Assembly: GCF_024586455.1 (NCBI RefSeq)
Contig: NC_065919.1
Location: 41,702,839 to 41,766,838, forward strand
Length of the DNA: 64,000 nt
Direction of reading: 5' to 3'
From: Bactrocera neohumeralis
Taxonomy: Eukaryota > Arthropoda > Insecta > Diptera > Tephritidae
Part shown: positions 55,545 through 64,000 of the stretch, one piece after another
Layout: every line of letters begins with the position of its first letter
Numbering within the stretch: position 1 is the first letter of the stretch
The notes under the pieces: generated by a model
Seen by the model: only the letters and a program-made list of their open reading frames with translations
What the model was told of the DNA's origin: nothing
Databases searched by the model: none
Program-made: the position numbers and the translations under genes

Positions 55545-56720
55545 GAAGATTGCATTCTCAGAACACTTCCTTGGGGTACACCTGTTTTTATTATCTGTAA
55601 CGTAGTATGATTGCCCCTGCTTGATTCTGAAATAGCGGTTGTTCAGGTAGGAGGCAGCTAGCTCAGTTAAATACTGGGGGAAGAGAAGTCTTAATTTATG
55701 AAATAAGCCATGGTGCCATACTCTAACGATAACTTGAGATATTTCCAGGAAAACAGCAGTTCAAATGTGCTTTTCTTCCATCACATCTTCTATTATGCTT
55801 GTTATTGGATAAACTTGATCGATTTTGGAATATTGTTATAAGGCCTTTTCTTCAATTATGTCTTGAAGTCTTCTTATAATTACAACTTCAAATAGTTTGT
55901 GCAAAATAGGCAACTAGATTAGACGATGTGACGAGGCCTCATGTGTGCTTTTTCCAGGGTTTTGTACCATATTAATTCCAGATACCTTCCATATCGATGG
56001 GACGTATCTCAGATTTAAGCAAGCGTTTATTATCGATGTAAGCTTTGATAATGCTTTTCGCGTTGGATATTTTAGTATATCAGCACTCATCAAGTCGAAA
56101 CCGGGAGCCTTTTTTGGTTTAATTCTAATTTTGATGATATCTTTCACTTCCTTTTTTATTGTTGGTTGGATTTCACCTACATACAAATATTGCGATGCTT
56201 CCAGCTACGGTAAAGTATCACGGAACACTAAAGGACTAAACGTTTTAGTTAGTTTCTCTAAAACAAACTTCCGTTTTTTGTACGTCGCTTTTACCTGTAC
56301 CTCAGGAACAGGTATATTTTTCCAAGCCGATTCCTGAATAGATTTTTTTTCATTTTCTAAAATATCTTGTGTTATTATACTTTGTTTAAAATCAGTATTT
56401 TTGTCTAACTTTGAAATACTCCCAATCCGTATGTTTGTTAAAAATATAAGGCGGTATTTCGATTTCTTTTTGATGGCCATTTGGGATAAGATATATTGGC
56501 GAGTGTTCTGAATTCAAGTCCAATCCATTTTCCATGGTAATGAAAGCCTTGGTTATTTGTCGAGTGATGAAAAAGTCAAATCAGGTAATTTTCTCGTGTT
56601 GGAAGACCAGTAAGTCGACTTGCCAAGTGGCATGAAGTCGCATCCAGTAGCCAGAGCTGCTTTAAGGAGATCTCTCCCCTTCGGCGTCGGAACTCTTGAT
56701 TACCAGATATTTGAAAATCA
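55545..56720 (-). mobile_element. Jockey-group LINE fragment: EN end to RT motif B
   Basis: From the N-terminal side (minus strand): end of the endonuclease (RDLLKAALATGCDFMPLGKS, TYWSSNTRKLPDLT, NSEHSPIYLIPNG with SEH for SDH), a linker with ENEKKSIQESAWKNIPVPE, then RT (EVKDIIKIRIKPKKAPGFDL, ADILKYPTRKALSKL, RYVPSIWKVSG), RVWHHGLFHKLRLLFP after motif A, SYLNNRYFRI, and GVPQGSVL-like QIIKTGVPQGSVLRMQ at about 55560-55610. Several frameshifts occur, and both ends are truncated. It is a different family from the RTE-like LINE next to it. Confidence 0.75.
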
Positions 56721-57450
56721 TTTTATTAGGTTGTGTAGTTTAGCCCAAGGGGTGGATCAAAATGATGTTTTAAATAATTAGATGTGCTTCACATGCTTTA
56801 AAAAGCCAAGCTGTATTTTGACAAGCGTAAAAGAGCTGGTGACTTAAAAGATTTGGCAACATCTTGCAAGAGTACACGTGTAGAATCAAAGAAACTAAAG
56901 CTAATTAATTAGTTAAGAAATGAACAAATCAATACTAGAAACGTATGTAAATTGCAAATTTGATACCTATACAACTTAGAAACCGCAAAATATGTATAAT
57001 AGATATCTATATATTGTATGTATGTATAAATACATTATTCCTGTCACTTGCTAAACTTTGCGATCTTTTCATTTTATGCTTTCAGCGAACAACTTTAAAT
57101 TCAAAAGACGCCCAAAGAGCATAACGGATTTTGCATAATACCATAAGCCGCGTACACATTTAAAAGTATGAGTGAGTGCGGTGCGGTCAAAGGTTATGCA
57201 GACAAAAATAGCTAATAACAAGATATAAATTCACCAGAAACCAGAAAGGTAAAACGCAACAACAACAAATATATAGTAAAGCAAAGTGTGTTTATGTAAA
57301 TCATGTCTAACGAAGAGGCGACAAAACAAAATCTAGAAGGAAAATTCATCATTATACACACGCCCACTTAAAAAGCATAAAGCCTAATGTTAAACAAATA
57401 AACAAGGATTCACGTACACGTCCATATGCGGCAATCTCTACGGCACTGAA
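56721..57450. other. Non-repetitive stretch upstream of the candidate exon
   Basis: No transposon signal. 57060-57440 has a CAACAACAACAA run and could be a 5' UTR of the open frame at 57451. This is inference only. Confidence 0.3.
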
Positions 57451-57659
57451 ATGATCGACTCACACATGCCACCAACGACGGCAGTGAGTGATTTTCGGAA
57501 CATAGAGCCCTGCAAGGTCGACACTTCTAATGAATTCGAGAGCAGTGGCGGTGGGAACGGTAGAGGCGAGTTGGATGTCATCATCGCTAGTGAAACTAGT
57601 CGTGCTACTTTCGGCGGCTTGGCGGAAAACCTACAAGATAATTATTCCCAACTTATCGG
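57451..57659 (+). CDS. Candidate host first coding exon, unknown family
   Basis: The open frame begins MIDSHMPPTTAVSDFRNIEP and continues polar and Gly/Ser/Glu-rich (ESSGGGNGRGELDVIIASET, SRATFGGLAENLQDNYSQLI). Its GC content is clearly above the surroundings and the codon use looks gene-like, unlike the chance frames nearby. A possible donor (TTATCG followed by GTACGA) lies at 57659-57660, after which the frame runs 25 codons into AT-rich, intron-like sequence. There is no signal peptide, no membrane segment, no transposon similarity and no recognised domain. It may be the start of a host gene continuing beyond a large intron. I cannot name it. Confidence 0.4.
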
Positions 57660-58224
57660 TACGACATCGGCCATTGATTGGTGTAATCAATCACTGCTAC
57701 TGTACTGCATAAATAGCTGTAGTTTGAATTTTTAGAGTGGAATTAACGACAATGGTGTAGGTACAAAATGTAATAAAATGAGATTATAATTATTTCAGTT
57801 TCGAAAACCAAATTAGAATAAACATCCGTTGAATTATTCATGATCTGAATGTAACCAAAAGTTTCATTACTCCAACTCTTATGTTAATAATGTTAATAAA
57901 TGATATTGATGTCCTTGTCACACAGGGTATGAGAATATAAGCACCTAAAGGCCTACCTAATACAAAACATAGACATTCTTGCACGTAAAAACCAAAATAT
58001 TATACGTAGAAAGAAAATGAGTGACAAAATTGCGATTTTATTGTGAGCACCTTCTCCACCTAACCTCTCCAACGAAGAACCATTCTCTCGAACACTCCTA
58101 AGAGCGACGCCTCATATGGCAGGACGGAAATAATAGCGATTAGTTTTATCCAAAGATAGCAGAATTCTGACATCTTTTTACTGCAAGAAGAGGCATATCA
58201 TCTGCGTAAGTCAGCTCTACGGCT
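57660..58224. other. No gene recognised
   Basis: AT-rich, intron-like. No repeat recognised until the LINE fragment begins. Confidence 0.4.
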
Positions 58225-58760
58225 GTGTAAACTGACATTGAGCAATACTAAATGCTCCCTACAATCTTCTATAAGAGTGTACAGCTGGTGGCGTACGCCG
58301 ATGAAATTGATGTCATTGGCCTCATCATCCGCGCCGTTAGTTCTCTAATGCCAGCCTTGCAATCCAACGCAAAATAATTCTTGCCAACAAGTGCTACTTC
58401 GGACTGAGTAGGCAATTGAGAAGTAAAGTCCTCTCTCGACGAACAAAGGCCAAATTCTACGAGTGACTTATCCTCCCCGTCTGCTATATGGTGCAGAGCA
58501 AGAACGATGAAAACATTTGAGGAATCGACGTTCCAAGTTTTCGAGAGGCAGCGGCTACGCTAGCTAGGTCATGTCATCCATATGAATGCAAAAACTATAA
58601 ATATTCGATGCAGTACTCGACGGGCGAGGCAGATGAAGAGAAAGATCTCCACACAGTTGGAAAGACCAGGTGGAGAAAGATCTGGCTAGACTTGAAATTT
58701 CTAATTAGCACCAAACAGCGCAAGGGAAGAACGACTGGCGCGCCAATAAAGAAGAAGAAG
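58225..58760 (+). mobile_element. RTE-like LINE fragment with mutated YADD and 3' end
   Basis: SVQLVAYADEIDVIG (58275-58320) holds the RT catalytic motif with its second Asp changed to Glu. A deletion leads to CYFGLSRQLRSKVLSRRTKA-like sequence (58385-58450), LLYGAE-like and FEESTFQVFERQ blocks, then the 3' end (DWKDQVEKDLA-like; GACTGGCGCGCCAATAAAGA) with a (GAA)n tail at 58750-58760. Several internal deletions are present. Confidence 0.78.
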
Positions 58761-59149
58761 TCAGCTCTTCGAGTAGTTCCAGAATAATTTATTACATCAT
58801 TCAAACACACAAAAAAAGCAGCACTAACATTAGACAGCCCTTTACACCAGTTTTGATAGTTGTTTGTTCTGAAAGGTTTTGAATTCAAAGCTAACGTTGT
58901 GAGCTCTGAGGATGTTTATGAGCTTTTCTAGAATACATCTTGAATAAAACGAATGACAGATATGAGTGCGTTCTATACTGTCAAAACTGATGCTCAAATT
59001 TACAAAATATTTGTAGGTGAGAACATCCGTTTCCCACTGGTTTATTTACTTCAGGGCAGCCCTTAATGTGATAATATTATTAAAACACGACCTCTTTGTG
59101 CGAAAGACTTCTTGCTGCTTCCTCAATTATATAATTGTTCATCAATATT
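58761..59149. other. No gene recognised
   Basis: AT-rich flank between LINE and mariner remnants. Confidence 0.4.
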
Positions 59150-59400
59150 TATTTTATCGCCTTCAAAGTAATCCCCACAGCAGCACACTTATGCCAAAGA
59201 TTTTTCCAGTCCTCCGTCCTCCACTTTCCATAAGCACTTTTTTGGATGACCTTCAGCTGGCTTACCGAATTTTGTTTTATCTCATCGGTCGACTGAGAAC
59301 GAGTTTTACGAAGCGGCATTTTAAGTTAGAGGAACAAGAAAAAATCACACGGAGCCAAATCTGGTAAATACGATGGTACATCGATGGTAATAATTGCGTT
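59150..59400 (-). pseudogene. mariner transposase C-terminal remnant
   Basis: The minus strand, across frames, reads LPDLAPCDFFLFL-like (third catalytic Asp), then MPLRKTRSQSTDEIKQNS and TEDWKNLWHKCAAVGITLKA, the mariner C-terminus (W..R..KC....G.YFEGD). It ends near 59150. Confidence 0.72.
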
Positions 59401-60949
59401 TAAGGCTTTAAATTCACACAGTCACAATCATCGTGTGAAATCCATGACTTGTTTTTGCACAATTCCGGCCGTTACATTCGTAACAATTCCGCAAACGAAA
59501 TTTGGTAAGAAATACAAAATTTAACAATCAATTCTTTGTTCGATATTTTTATCCATTGTGAAAATCGTACTGGGGTGTACCGACTTAAGCAGCTGCTGTA
59601 AACAAACTAGTTGACAGATCGTGCTCACATTTGCCATAGCAATTAAGGGCAGTCCTACCAACTTAGTAGAATACATTTCTTTAATATCATTTGCCCGGAG
59701 AATTAAATTACAATTTACGCTTGATTTTTTGTCACAATGTACATACATATATAAGAAGAACTTAGATACATAATATAACAAAACAAAACTCTACTACTTA
59801 GTATTCCATTACGAATCTTTGCTCTCTTCGGACGAGCTTACTGGATAAAATACACTGTTTCAACGGTTTCTTTGTTCTGTGGACACGCCAGGTACATAAG
59901 AAGGAAACTAAAATGGCAGCTGAATAGGAATGTATGCTTGCAGCTTCGAGAAAGCAGTAGTAATTTTAAATTTATCAAAAATTTATTCTATTATTGCCTA
60001 TTTTGGCTTTCATGCAACTTCTGTCAACAATTCAATTTTCAATGCTAATAAAGAATTGCTAATGACGGAAAAATGGCATTAAAGTGGTGAGCTAAATTTA
60101 AAGTGAAACCGTGTTAAAAACGTTACATAAGACAAGGAGTGCTGAAGTGAAGTGAAATGCAAGCACTTTTCTTTTTGAAACCATCACTCGCATGCTGCAT
60201 GAAGGTACCTATGCATACATATGTTACTCTTCACTGTACTCACATTCTCAGACTTGTTTGTGACATGTGGTGACATGGTGGCTGGTCTCGGTTCCCGTAC
60301 CGACACATTAAACACGCCTTGCTACTCTCAATTGCAACATTTGCTCAAAGCTGTGGGGCATATAAGCCTATGAGCTCTTATGACAACATTTATTACACTC
60401 TAATCGCCAAAAAGTCTGAACTTTAAATTACTTTTATACTCTGATATGCAGATGAGCTTAATTTGAATAAATAACATCAGCATTAAACTCTGCATAAACG
60501 CGGCTGCGTGTAACCTGAGTGTGATAAGACGTGTAATTAAACCTGAGTTGCATAAATTTTAAGAGAGTCTGTAGTAATTTCACTTGCTGATTAATTTTAA
60601 GTTATGACCTTATAGATGTTACCCGTCACTTTATCAACAGACCAAGCTGTTACAATTGCGCTGCAAAGAGTAACGGAAAAGCAGCATTTAGTAGTACATT
60701 CATATGTGGCCCCGCTTGTTTATATTTACACCCACTAGGCGTAATTACCCAAAGCGAGAAGTCTGTTTAAAAATGAAAATTTACACATCTCTTTTCTGCG
60801 TTCAAGTGCTAATTTTATGCTGGCGTATACCGTAAAAATTTTCCACATTACTAAGGCATTTCGATAAGTACTCAGTCGCAAGGTCTGATGTCGTTATATA
60901 CTTATTACTATCTGAGTTATTGTTGTGATTCCAATCTTGAACAAATGAG
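59401..60949. other. Long non-repetitive stretch, no gene recognised
   Basis: The open frame 59521-59781 (-) and other short frames lack motifs. Composition is intergenic or intronic. Confidence 0.4.
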
Positions 60950-61185
60950 GAAGGAAAAGTTCGGGTATATCCGAACGTTTTATACTCTTGCAACTTGCAA
61001 GGATAAAAGCCGGGTTAATAGCTTCAGGTGCATAGGGTCTCTTAGTTATATGGAGTCTAGGACAAATTTTACCCCGATTTTATTCATTCAATCACCAATT
61101 ATGCACCAATTATGCACCGTTATTAGAAAAATACGCTCTATCAATTTTATTAAGGTAACTCACTTATTGACCTACTTGGGTGCAA
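60950..61185 (+). repeat. Family A-like head fragment
   Basis: AAGTTCGGGTATATCCGAAC then GTTTTATACTCTTGCAACTT, GGGTCTCTTAGTTATATGG and AACTCACTTATTGACCTA follow the same order as 62290-62500 and the reverse complement of 25200-25483. Confidence 0.65.
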
Positions 61186-61189
61186 GACT

Positions 61190-61560
61190 GCAAAAGTCAT
61201 TTGCAAAACGGTAGATCGGAAGTACACAAAATTCCTATTGGCGCTCGATGAAAGAGACTGTAGGAAAATGACCGGAATACTAACTAGTCACTGTCTGGTG
61301 ACGGCACACACGCGCAGAATGGGGCTGACCGATCAGGAAGACTGCAGGAAATGTATGGAGCAGGACAATGGAGTATCTCTTGTGCACTTGTCCCGCATTG
61401 GCAAGAATACCCTGTAAGCGTTTGTGGTCCCGAAAGTGTGATATACTGGAGGAGTATCGATAGTGAAGCCACAGAGTTTGTTAAAATTCGCACCAAGCAC
61501 AGGCATACTAAAGGATGACTACTTCTTTTGTTTTCTTCACAGACGGGTTAAAGAAATTAG
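61190..61560 (+). mobile_element. LINE C-terminal fragment (LOA/R1-like group)
   Basis: After YTKFLLALDERDCRKMTGIL-like sequence (frame-shifted): TSHCLVTAHTRRMGLTDQED, CRKCMEQDN, HL...C-like and the tail IVKPQSLLKFA..TGILKD. This C-x2-C..H.C arrangement downstream of an RNase H-type region is found in LINEs of the I/LOA/R1 groups. The exact clade is uncertain. Truncated 5'. Confidence 0.55.
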
Positions 61561-61760
61561 ATAGCATCAGGGTCAAGTGTATATTGTTTCAAAACTTTCG
61601 CTTTAGTTTTGTAGAGTAAATACTAATCTTGATAGATAAAAGCTTCGAAAAAGTTTATCCACTATATTTATATATTACAATTTGTATTTGCTGATGATAA
61701 AAAGCATTCGTCAACTCAAGTTACTCTGTAGTAACATGTTGCAAGGGTATGATAAATATT

Positions 61761-62104
61761 TTGAAATTTCGAAATACCATGCTTAGGCAAACACTTTGAA
61801 ATATGAAAGTTTACGAAGGGTAAACAAAATAATTGGCGTTCGGTATTTACTGTAAACGGCAGAGTGCCATAAACAAAATAACACAGGCACTAAAATGCAA
61901 AGCACCTTGCAGTAGGAGCAAGGGTGGGGAAGATACACACAAATACCAATAATATTAAAAAATATTGTCGAAAAACCGTGAAAACAAATTTGGGTGCGTG
62001 TATTTACTTAAGCTTCGTTTTGCCGCATCAAAACCGAACAGCAAACCCATTTCGTGCAAATATTGTGACTTGGGTTCACGCCATATTTTTCAGTACAATT
62101 ATTT
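61761..62104 (+). repeat. 340-bp direct repeat, copy 2 (partner at 10252-10589)
   Basis: Same order of landmarks as the first copy, 51.5 kb away in the same orientation: TTTGAAATTTCGAAATAC, TTAGGCAAACACTTTGAAAT, GGGTGGGGAAGATA, CTTAAGCTTCGTTTTGCCGC and CAAATATTGTGA. Differences are scattered substitutions and small indels. Confidence 0.75.
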
Positions 62105-62289
62105 TATATTTAGAGAGTATATGAATATGATTAGTCGTCGTTTTTACTCCTGTTTTGCGCATTATTATCGCAATACATATTTTTAATTTAATTATGGTAA
62201 TACTAATAATGCTGATGTTGATTTTAGAAACTGAAAAGATTTATTTCCTCTACCTTTTACACCGAAAAGTATACACTTTTCCTTAAATT

Positions 62290-62590
62290 AAAGAAAACAA
62301 GTAAGTTCGAATCTAGCCGAACATTTTATACTCTAGCAAGTTACAAGGATTAAAGCCAGGGTACCTTCAGGTACAGAAGGCTTGTTTGTTACTTGAGGTC
62401 TAGAGTGGGCTTTCATCCTATTTTGTTCAATTAAGCTCACGTGTGTACCGTCATTTTTATTAAAATAACTCACATATTGGCCGATATATGCGATATAAAG
62501 TCAGCAGGAAGTATACAGACATATCACTACCAAGAAAGGTTTCTCACTGAATTTCAATTAGTCCGCCTTCGCCCATTTTCATACTGTAAC
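62290..62590 (+). repeat. Family A-like head fragment
   Basis: AACAAGTAAGTTCGAATCTA, GCCGAACATTTTATACTCTA, TACAAGGATTAAAGCC and AACTCACATATTGGCCGATA. It belongs to the same subfamily as 60950-61185 and the inverted copy 24886-25483. Confidence 0.7.
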
Positions 62591-62599
62591 ACATTAATG

Positions 62600-63300
62600 T
62601 AAGGGGAATGTCACGTACTAAATTTTGAGCTTCCCTACTTTTTTAAAGAAAAAAACACAGAAACGTTAAATTTATTGTGGAATGGTTGTTATCATTCGAA
62701 AGGACATTATTTGGCATTAAATTTTTAAAGGTTATCTCTAGCAAATGTTGTACGCGGTTACGTCTTAGATGGTAGTTCGAGTATTTCGATTAGTAACTGG
62801 CGAATGACACGCGAGTTACGTCCTTACACTCTAGGCATATGGTAATTATATATACATATATATGTACATATGGAAAATGCAGAACATCCTACTAACATAT
62901 GAACATAGAATTTGGGTTCCAAATTTAGCTGAGTTGAGTTGAGAGTGAGCGTATTCATGTTAAGTCAACGTTAACTCAAATATAAACATACATGCAAAGA
63001 ATGTCCATACAGTTAATCTTAATATAAGAATTAAACGAACTAACAAGGAATGTGAGTACAGCTCGCTTTATGATTAGGAGTAAGAAAACTAGCAAGCAAT
63101 GTCAATTAAGTCAGTCTTAAGATTCAGCCCAATAAAGGAGGTTGTAAAAAAGGCCGAAGCTTTTTTTATTACAAAACCATAACTAGCGTGATGGTTTGCT
63201 CCAAAGCATGAATCGAAGCGGGATTATCCCCACAGAAAAAAGTCTAGCGGTAGATATCACTCGATCTTGATGGTCAATCGCTTAAAAAAGTCAAAATAAG
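62600..63300 (-). pseudogene. maT-like transposase remnant split by an insertion
   Basis: 63180-63300 (minus) reads DITPLDFFLWG-like with the third catalytic Asp, then RFDSCFGANHH. 62680-62826 (minus) continues with VIRQLLIEILELPSKT-like sequence. 62600-62700 matches the 3' untranslated part of the copy at 26640-26750. In the 26-kb copy these two blocks are contiguous. Here about 360 bp of unrelated DNA (about 62815-63180) separates them. Confidence 0.6.
62815..63180. mobile_element. Insertion of about 360 bp inside the maT remnant
   Basis: Comparison with 26500-26560 shows the maT sequence interrupted near GACACGCG (62810) and resuming at AGCGTGATGG (63191). The outer bases AGTTACG and CATAACT are near inverted copies, and GCG may be a 3-bp duplication. 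The content is AT-rich, includes GAGTTGAGTTGAG and ATATATACATATATATG, and has no open frame. A small non-autonomous element is plausible. Confidence 0.4.
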
Positions 63301-63321
63301 CAAACAAAACAGTACACAACA

Positions 63322-63456
63322 ATGGATAATCAGCATATGTAAGTAATTTTGCAAATTTTAAATATATATATATACAATAATTTCATATATTCCTAGGCGT
63401 ACAAAAACGGAAAGGACAACTCAGGAGCAAAAATTGTCTGAAAAATTAGATAAGTA
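63322..63456 (+). pseudogene. Start of a Harbinger accessory gene, spliced
   Basis: ATG at 63322, donor GTAAGT at 63339 and acceptor TTCCTAG near 63397 join in frame to give MDNQHMRTKTERTTQEQK and then LSEKLDK, followed by TAA. A tiny first exon followed by RTKxERTT is typical of Harbinger MADF/Myb-like proteins. The rest of the protein is missing. It lies tail-to-tail with the transposase at 63716. Confidence 0.4.
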
Positions 63457-63715
63457 ATAATAAAAATGTAAAAAAATAAAAAAAAATTAAATAAAAATGT
63501 AAAAAAATAAAAAAAAATAAAAATAAAATGAATTATTTAAACATATGTAGATGTCTTTTTATTCATTCTTAGAGGAAGTAAAATGTACAGAGACAGTAAA
63601 TAACCTACATATATGTATATATGCACATATATATATTTATATATATATATATATATACCTATTTATAGTACATAACGCCACTGGAAATATATACATACAT
63701 ACATATGTATGTATA
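63457..63715. repeat. A-rich and (TA)n/(CATA)n low-complexity block
   Basis: AAAAAATAAA repeats at 63467-63530 and alternating TATATA / CATACATATGTATG at 63600-63715. Confidence 0.8.
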
Positions 63716-64000
63716 TTATAAAGACATGATGTAACGTTCTCTTACTCTAGCACCCTCCCTAAAATTGGGGGTTTCAAAAACAATTTCGGTGTCTTGTGAT
63801 TCTTCTAAAACTTCTTCGAAGCCAAGGTCTGCAGCCACACCATGCTTCAGTAAAATTTTGTGAAGAATTGTACACGCGTAAATTATCAACGACGCTTTTT
63901 CAGGTCTGTAATGAAGAATGCGGTGTTTTGAGAGGCACCGGAATCGTGACTTCAAACACCATACCATCTCAAAGGTATTACGTGCTTTGTCGTGCAACTT
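63716..64000 (-). pseudogene. Harbinger transposase C-terminus, cut by the window edge
   Basis: The open minus-strand frame reads KARNTFEMVWCLKSRFRCLS, KHRILHYRPEKASLIIYACT and ILHKILLKHG, then an acidic tail ending at TAA/TGA near 63716. This is the last catalytic block of HARBI1-type transposases; the Glu of NVVER appears in TFEMV. It is open to the window edge, so whether the full gene is intact cannot be judged. It is a different subfamily from the copies at 0.5, 27.8 and 37 kb. Confidence 0.72.

Noticed and set aside
1..64000. tRNA, rRNA or snRNA genes
   Set aside because: No cloverleaf with A and B box consensus or rRNA-like segment was noticed on either strand by eye. A covariance-model search was not possible here.

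Overview
The window is eukaryotic, and almost certainly from a true fly. It is AT-rich, has spliced transposon genes, and has two exactly 100-N assembly gaps (26937-27036 and 38687-38786). Its dispersed repeats are of the kind I associate with tephritid fruit flies (Bactrocera-like). That genus-level statement comes from memory and was not checked. I found no bacterial genes, CRISPR arrays, rRNA or tRNA.

The most notable content is not a transposon. Between about 12.3 and 20.7 kb on the + strand lie at least five exon-sized remnants, in the correct order, of a tachykinin-type neuropeptide GPCR closest to fly TkR99D: TM1, TM2-TM3, the DRY/IL2 segment, TM5 and the start of the C-tail. Introns are retained, so it is not a processed copy. 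Each remnant carries a lesion: Trp codons changed to TGA, frameshifts, an acceptor AG changed to AA, and a donor GT changed to AT. A LINE scrap, a pogo-family element, a mariner remnant, a maT remnant and a MITE-like segment fill its introns.

Nearly everything else is nested, decayed mobile DNA. 0-4.4 kb: an RTE-like LINE 3' end split by a two-gene Harbinger, which itself carries a palindromic maT (DD37D) fragment. 5-11.3 kb: mariner remnants, a perfect hairpin and one arm of a 340-bp direct repeat. 21-26.8 kb: two dispersed repeat families (called A and B here), including a 700-bp inverted repeat, plus mariner and maT scraps. 27-29.3 kb: a second Harbinger with convergent genes. 29.6-30.8 kb: a Tc1-like element. 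31-38.7 kb: repeats, then a Jockey-type LINE interrupted by another Harbinger, in sequence that looks poorly polished. 39.9-42.7 kb: a family B element with 154-bp subrepeats and a mariner internal-deletion derivative with both ends intact. 43.6-45.6 kb: a 2-kb RTE-like LINE lacking its RT catalytic core. 47-49.8 kb: a DNA transposon I cannot assign to a superfamily, with about 300-bp inverted ends and a Cys-rich ORF, invaded by family B. 54.5-61.6 kb: LINE, pogo-like and mariner fragments. 62.2-64 kb: maT and Harbinger fragments running off the window edge.

The only candidate for a living host exon is a 5'-terminal-looking coding exon at 57451-57659 (+), of unknown family. No complete, intact gene is present. 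Apart from that exon and the pogo and Harbinger reading frames, the short open frames are antisense or chance frames in AT-rich DNA.
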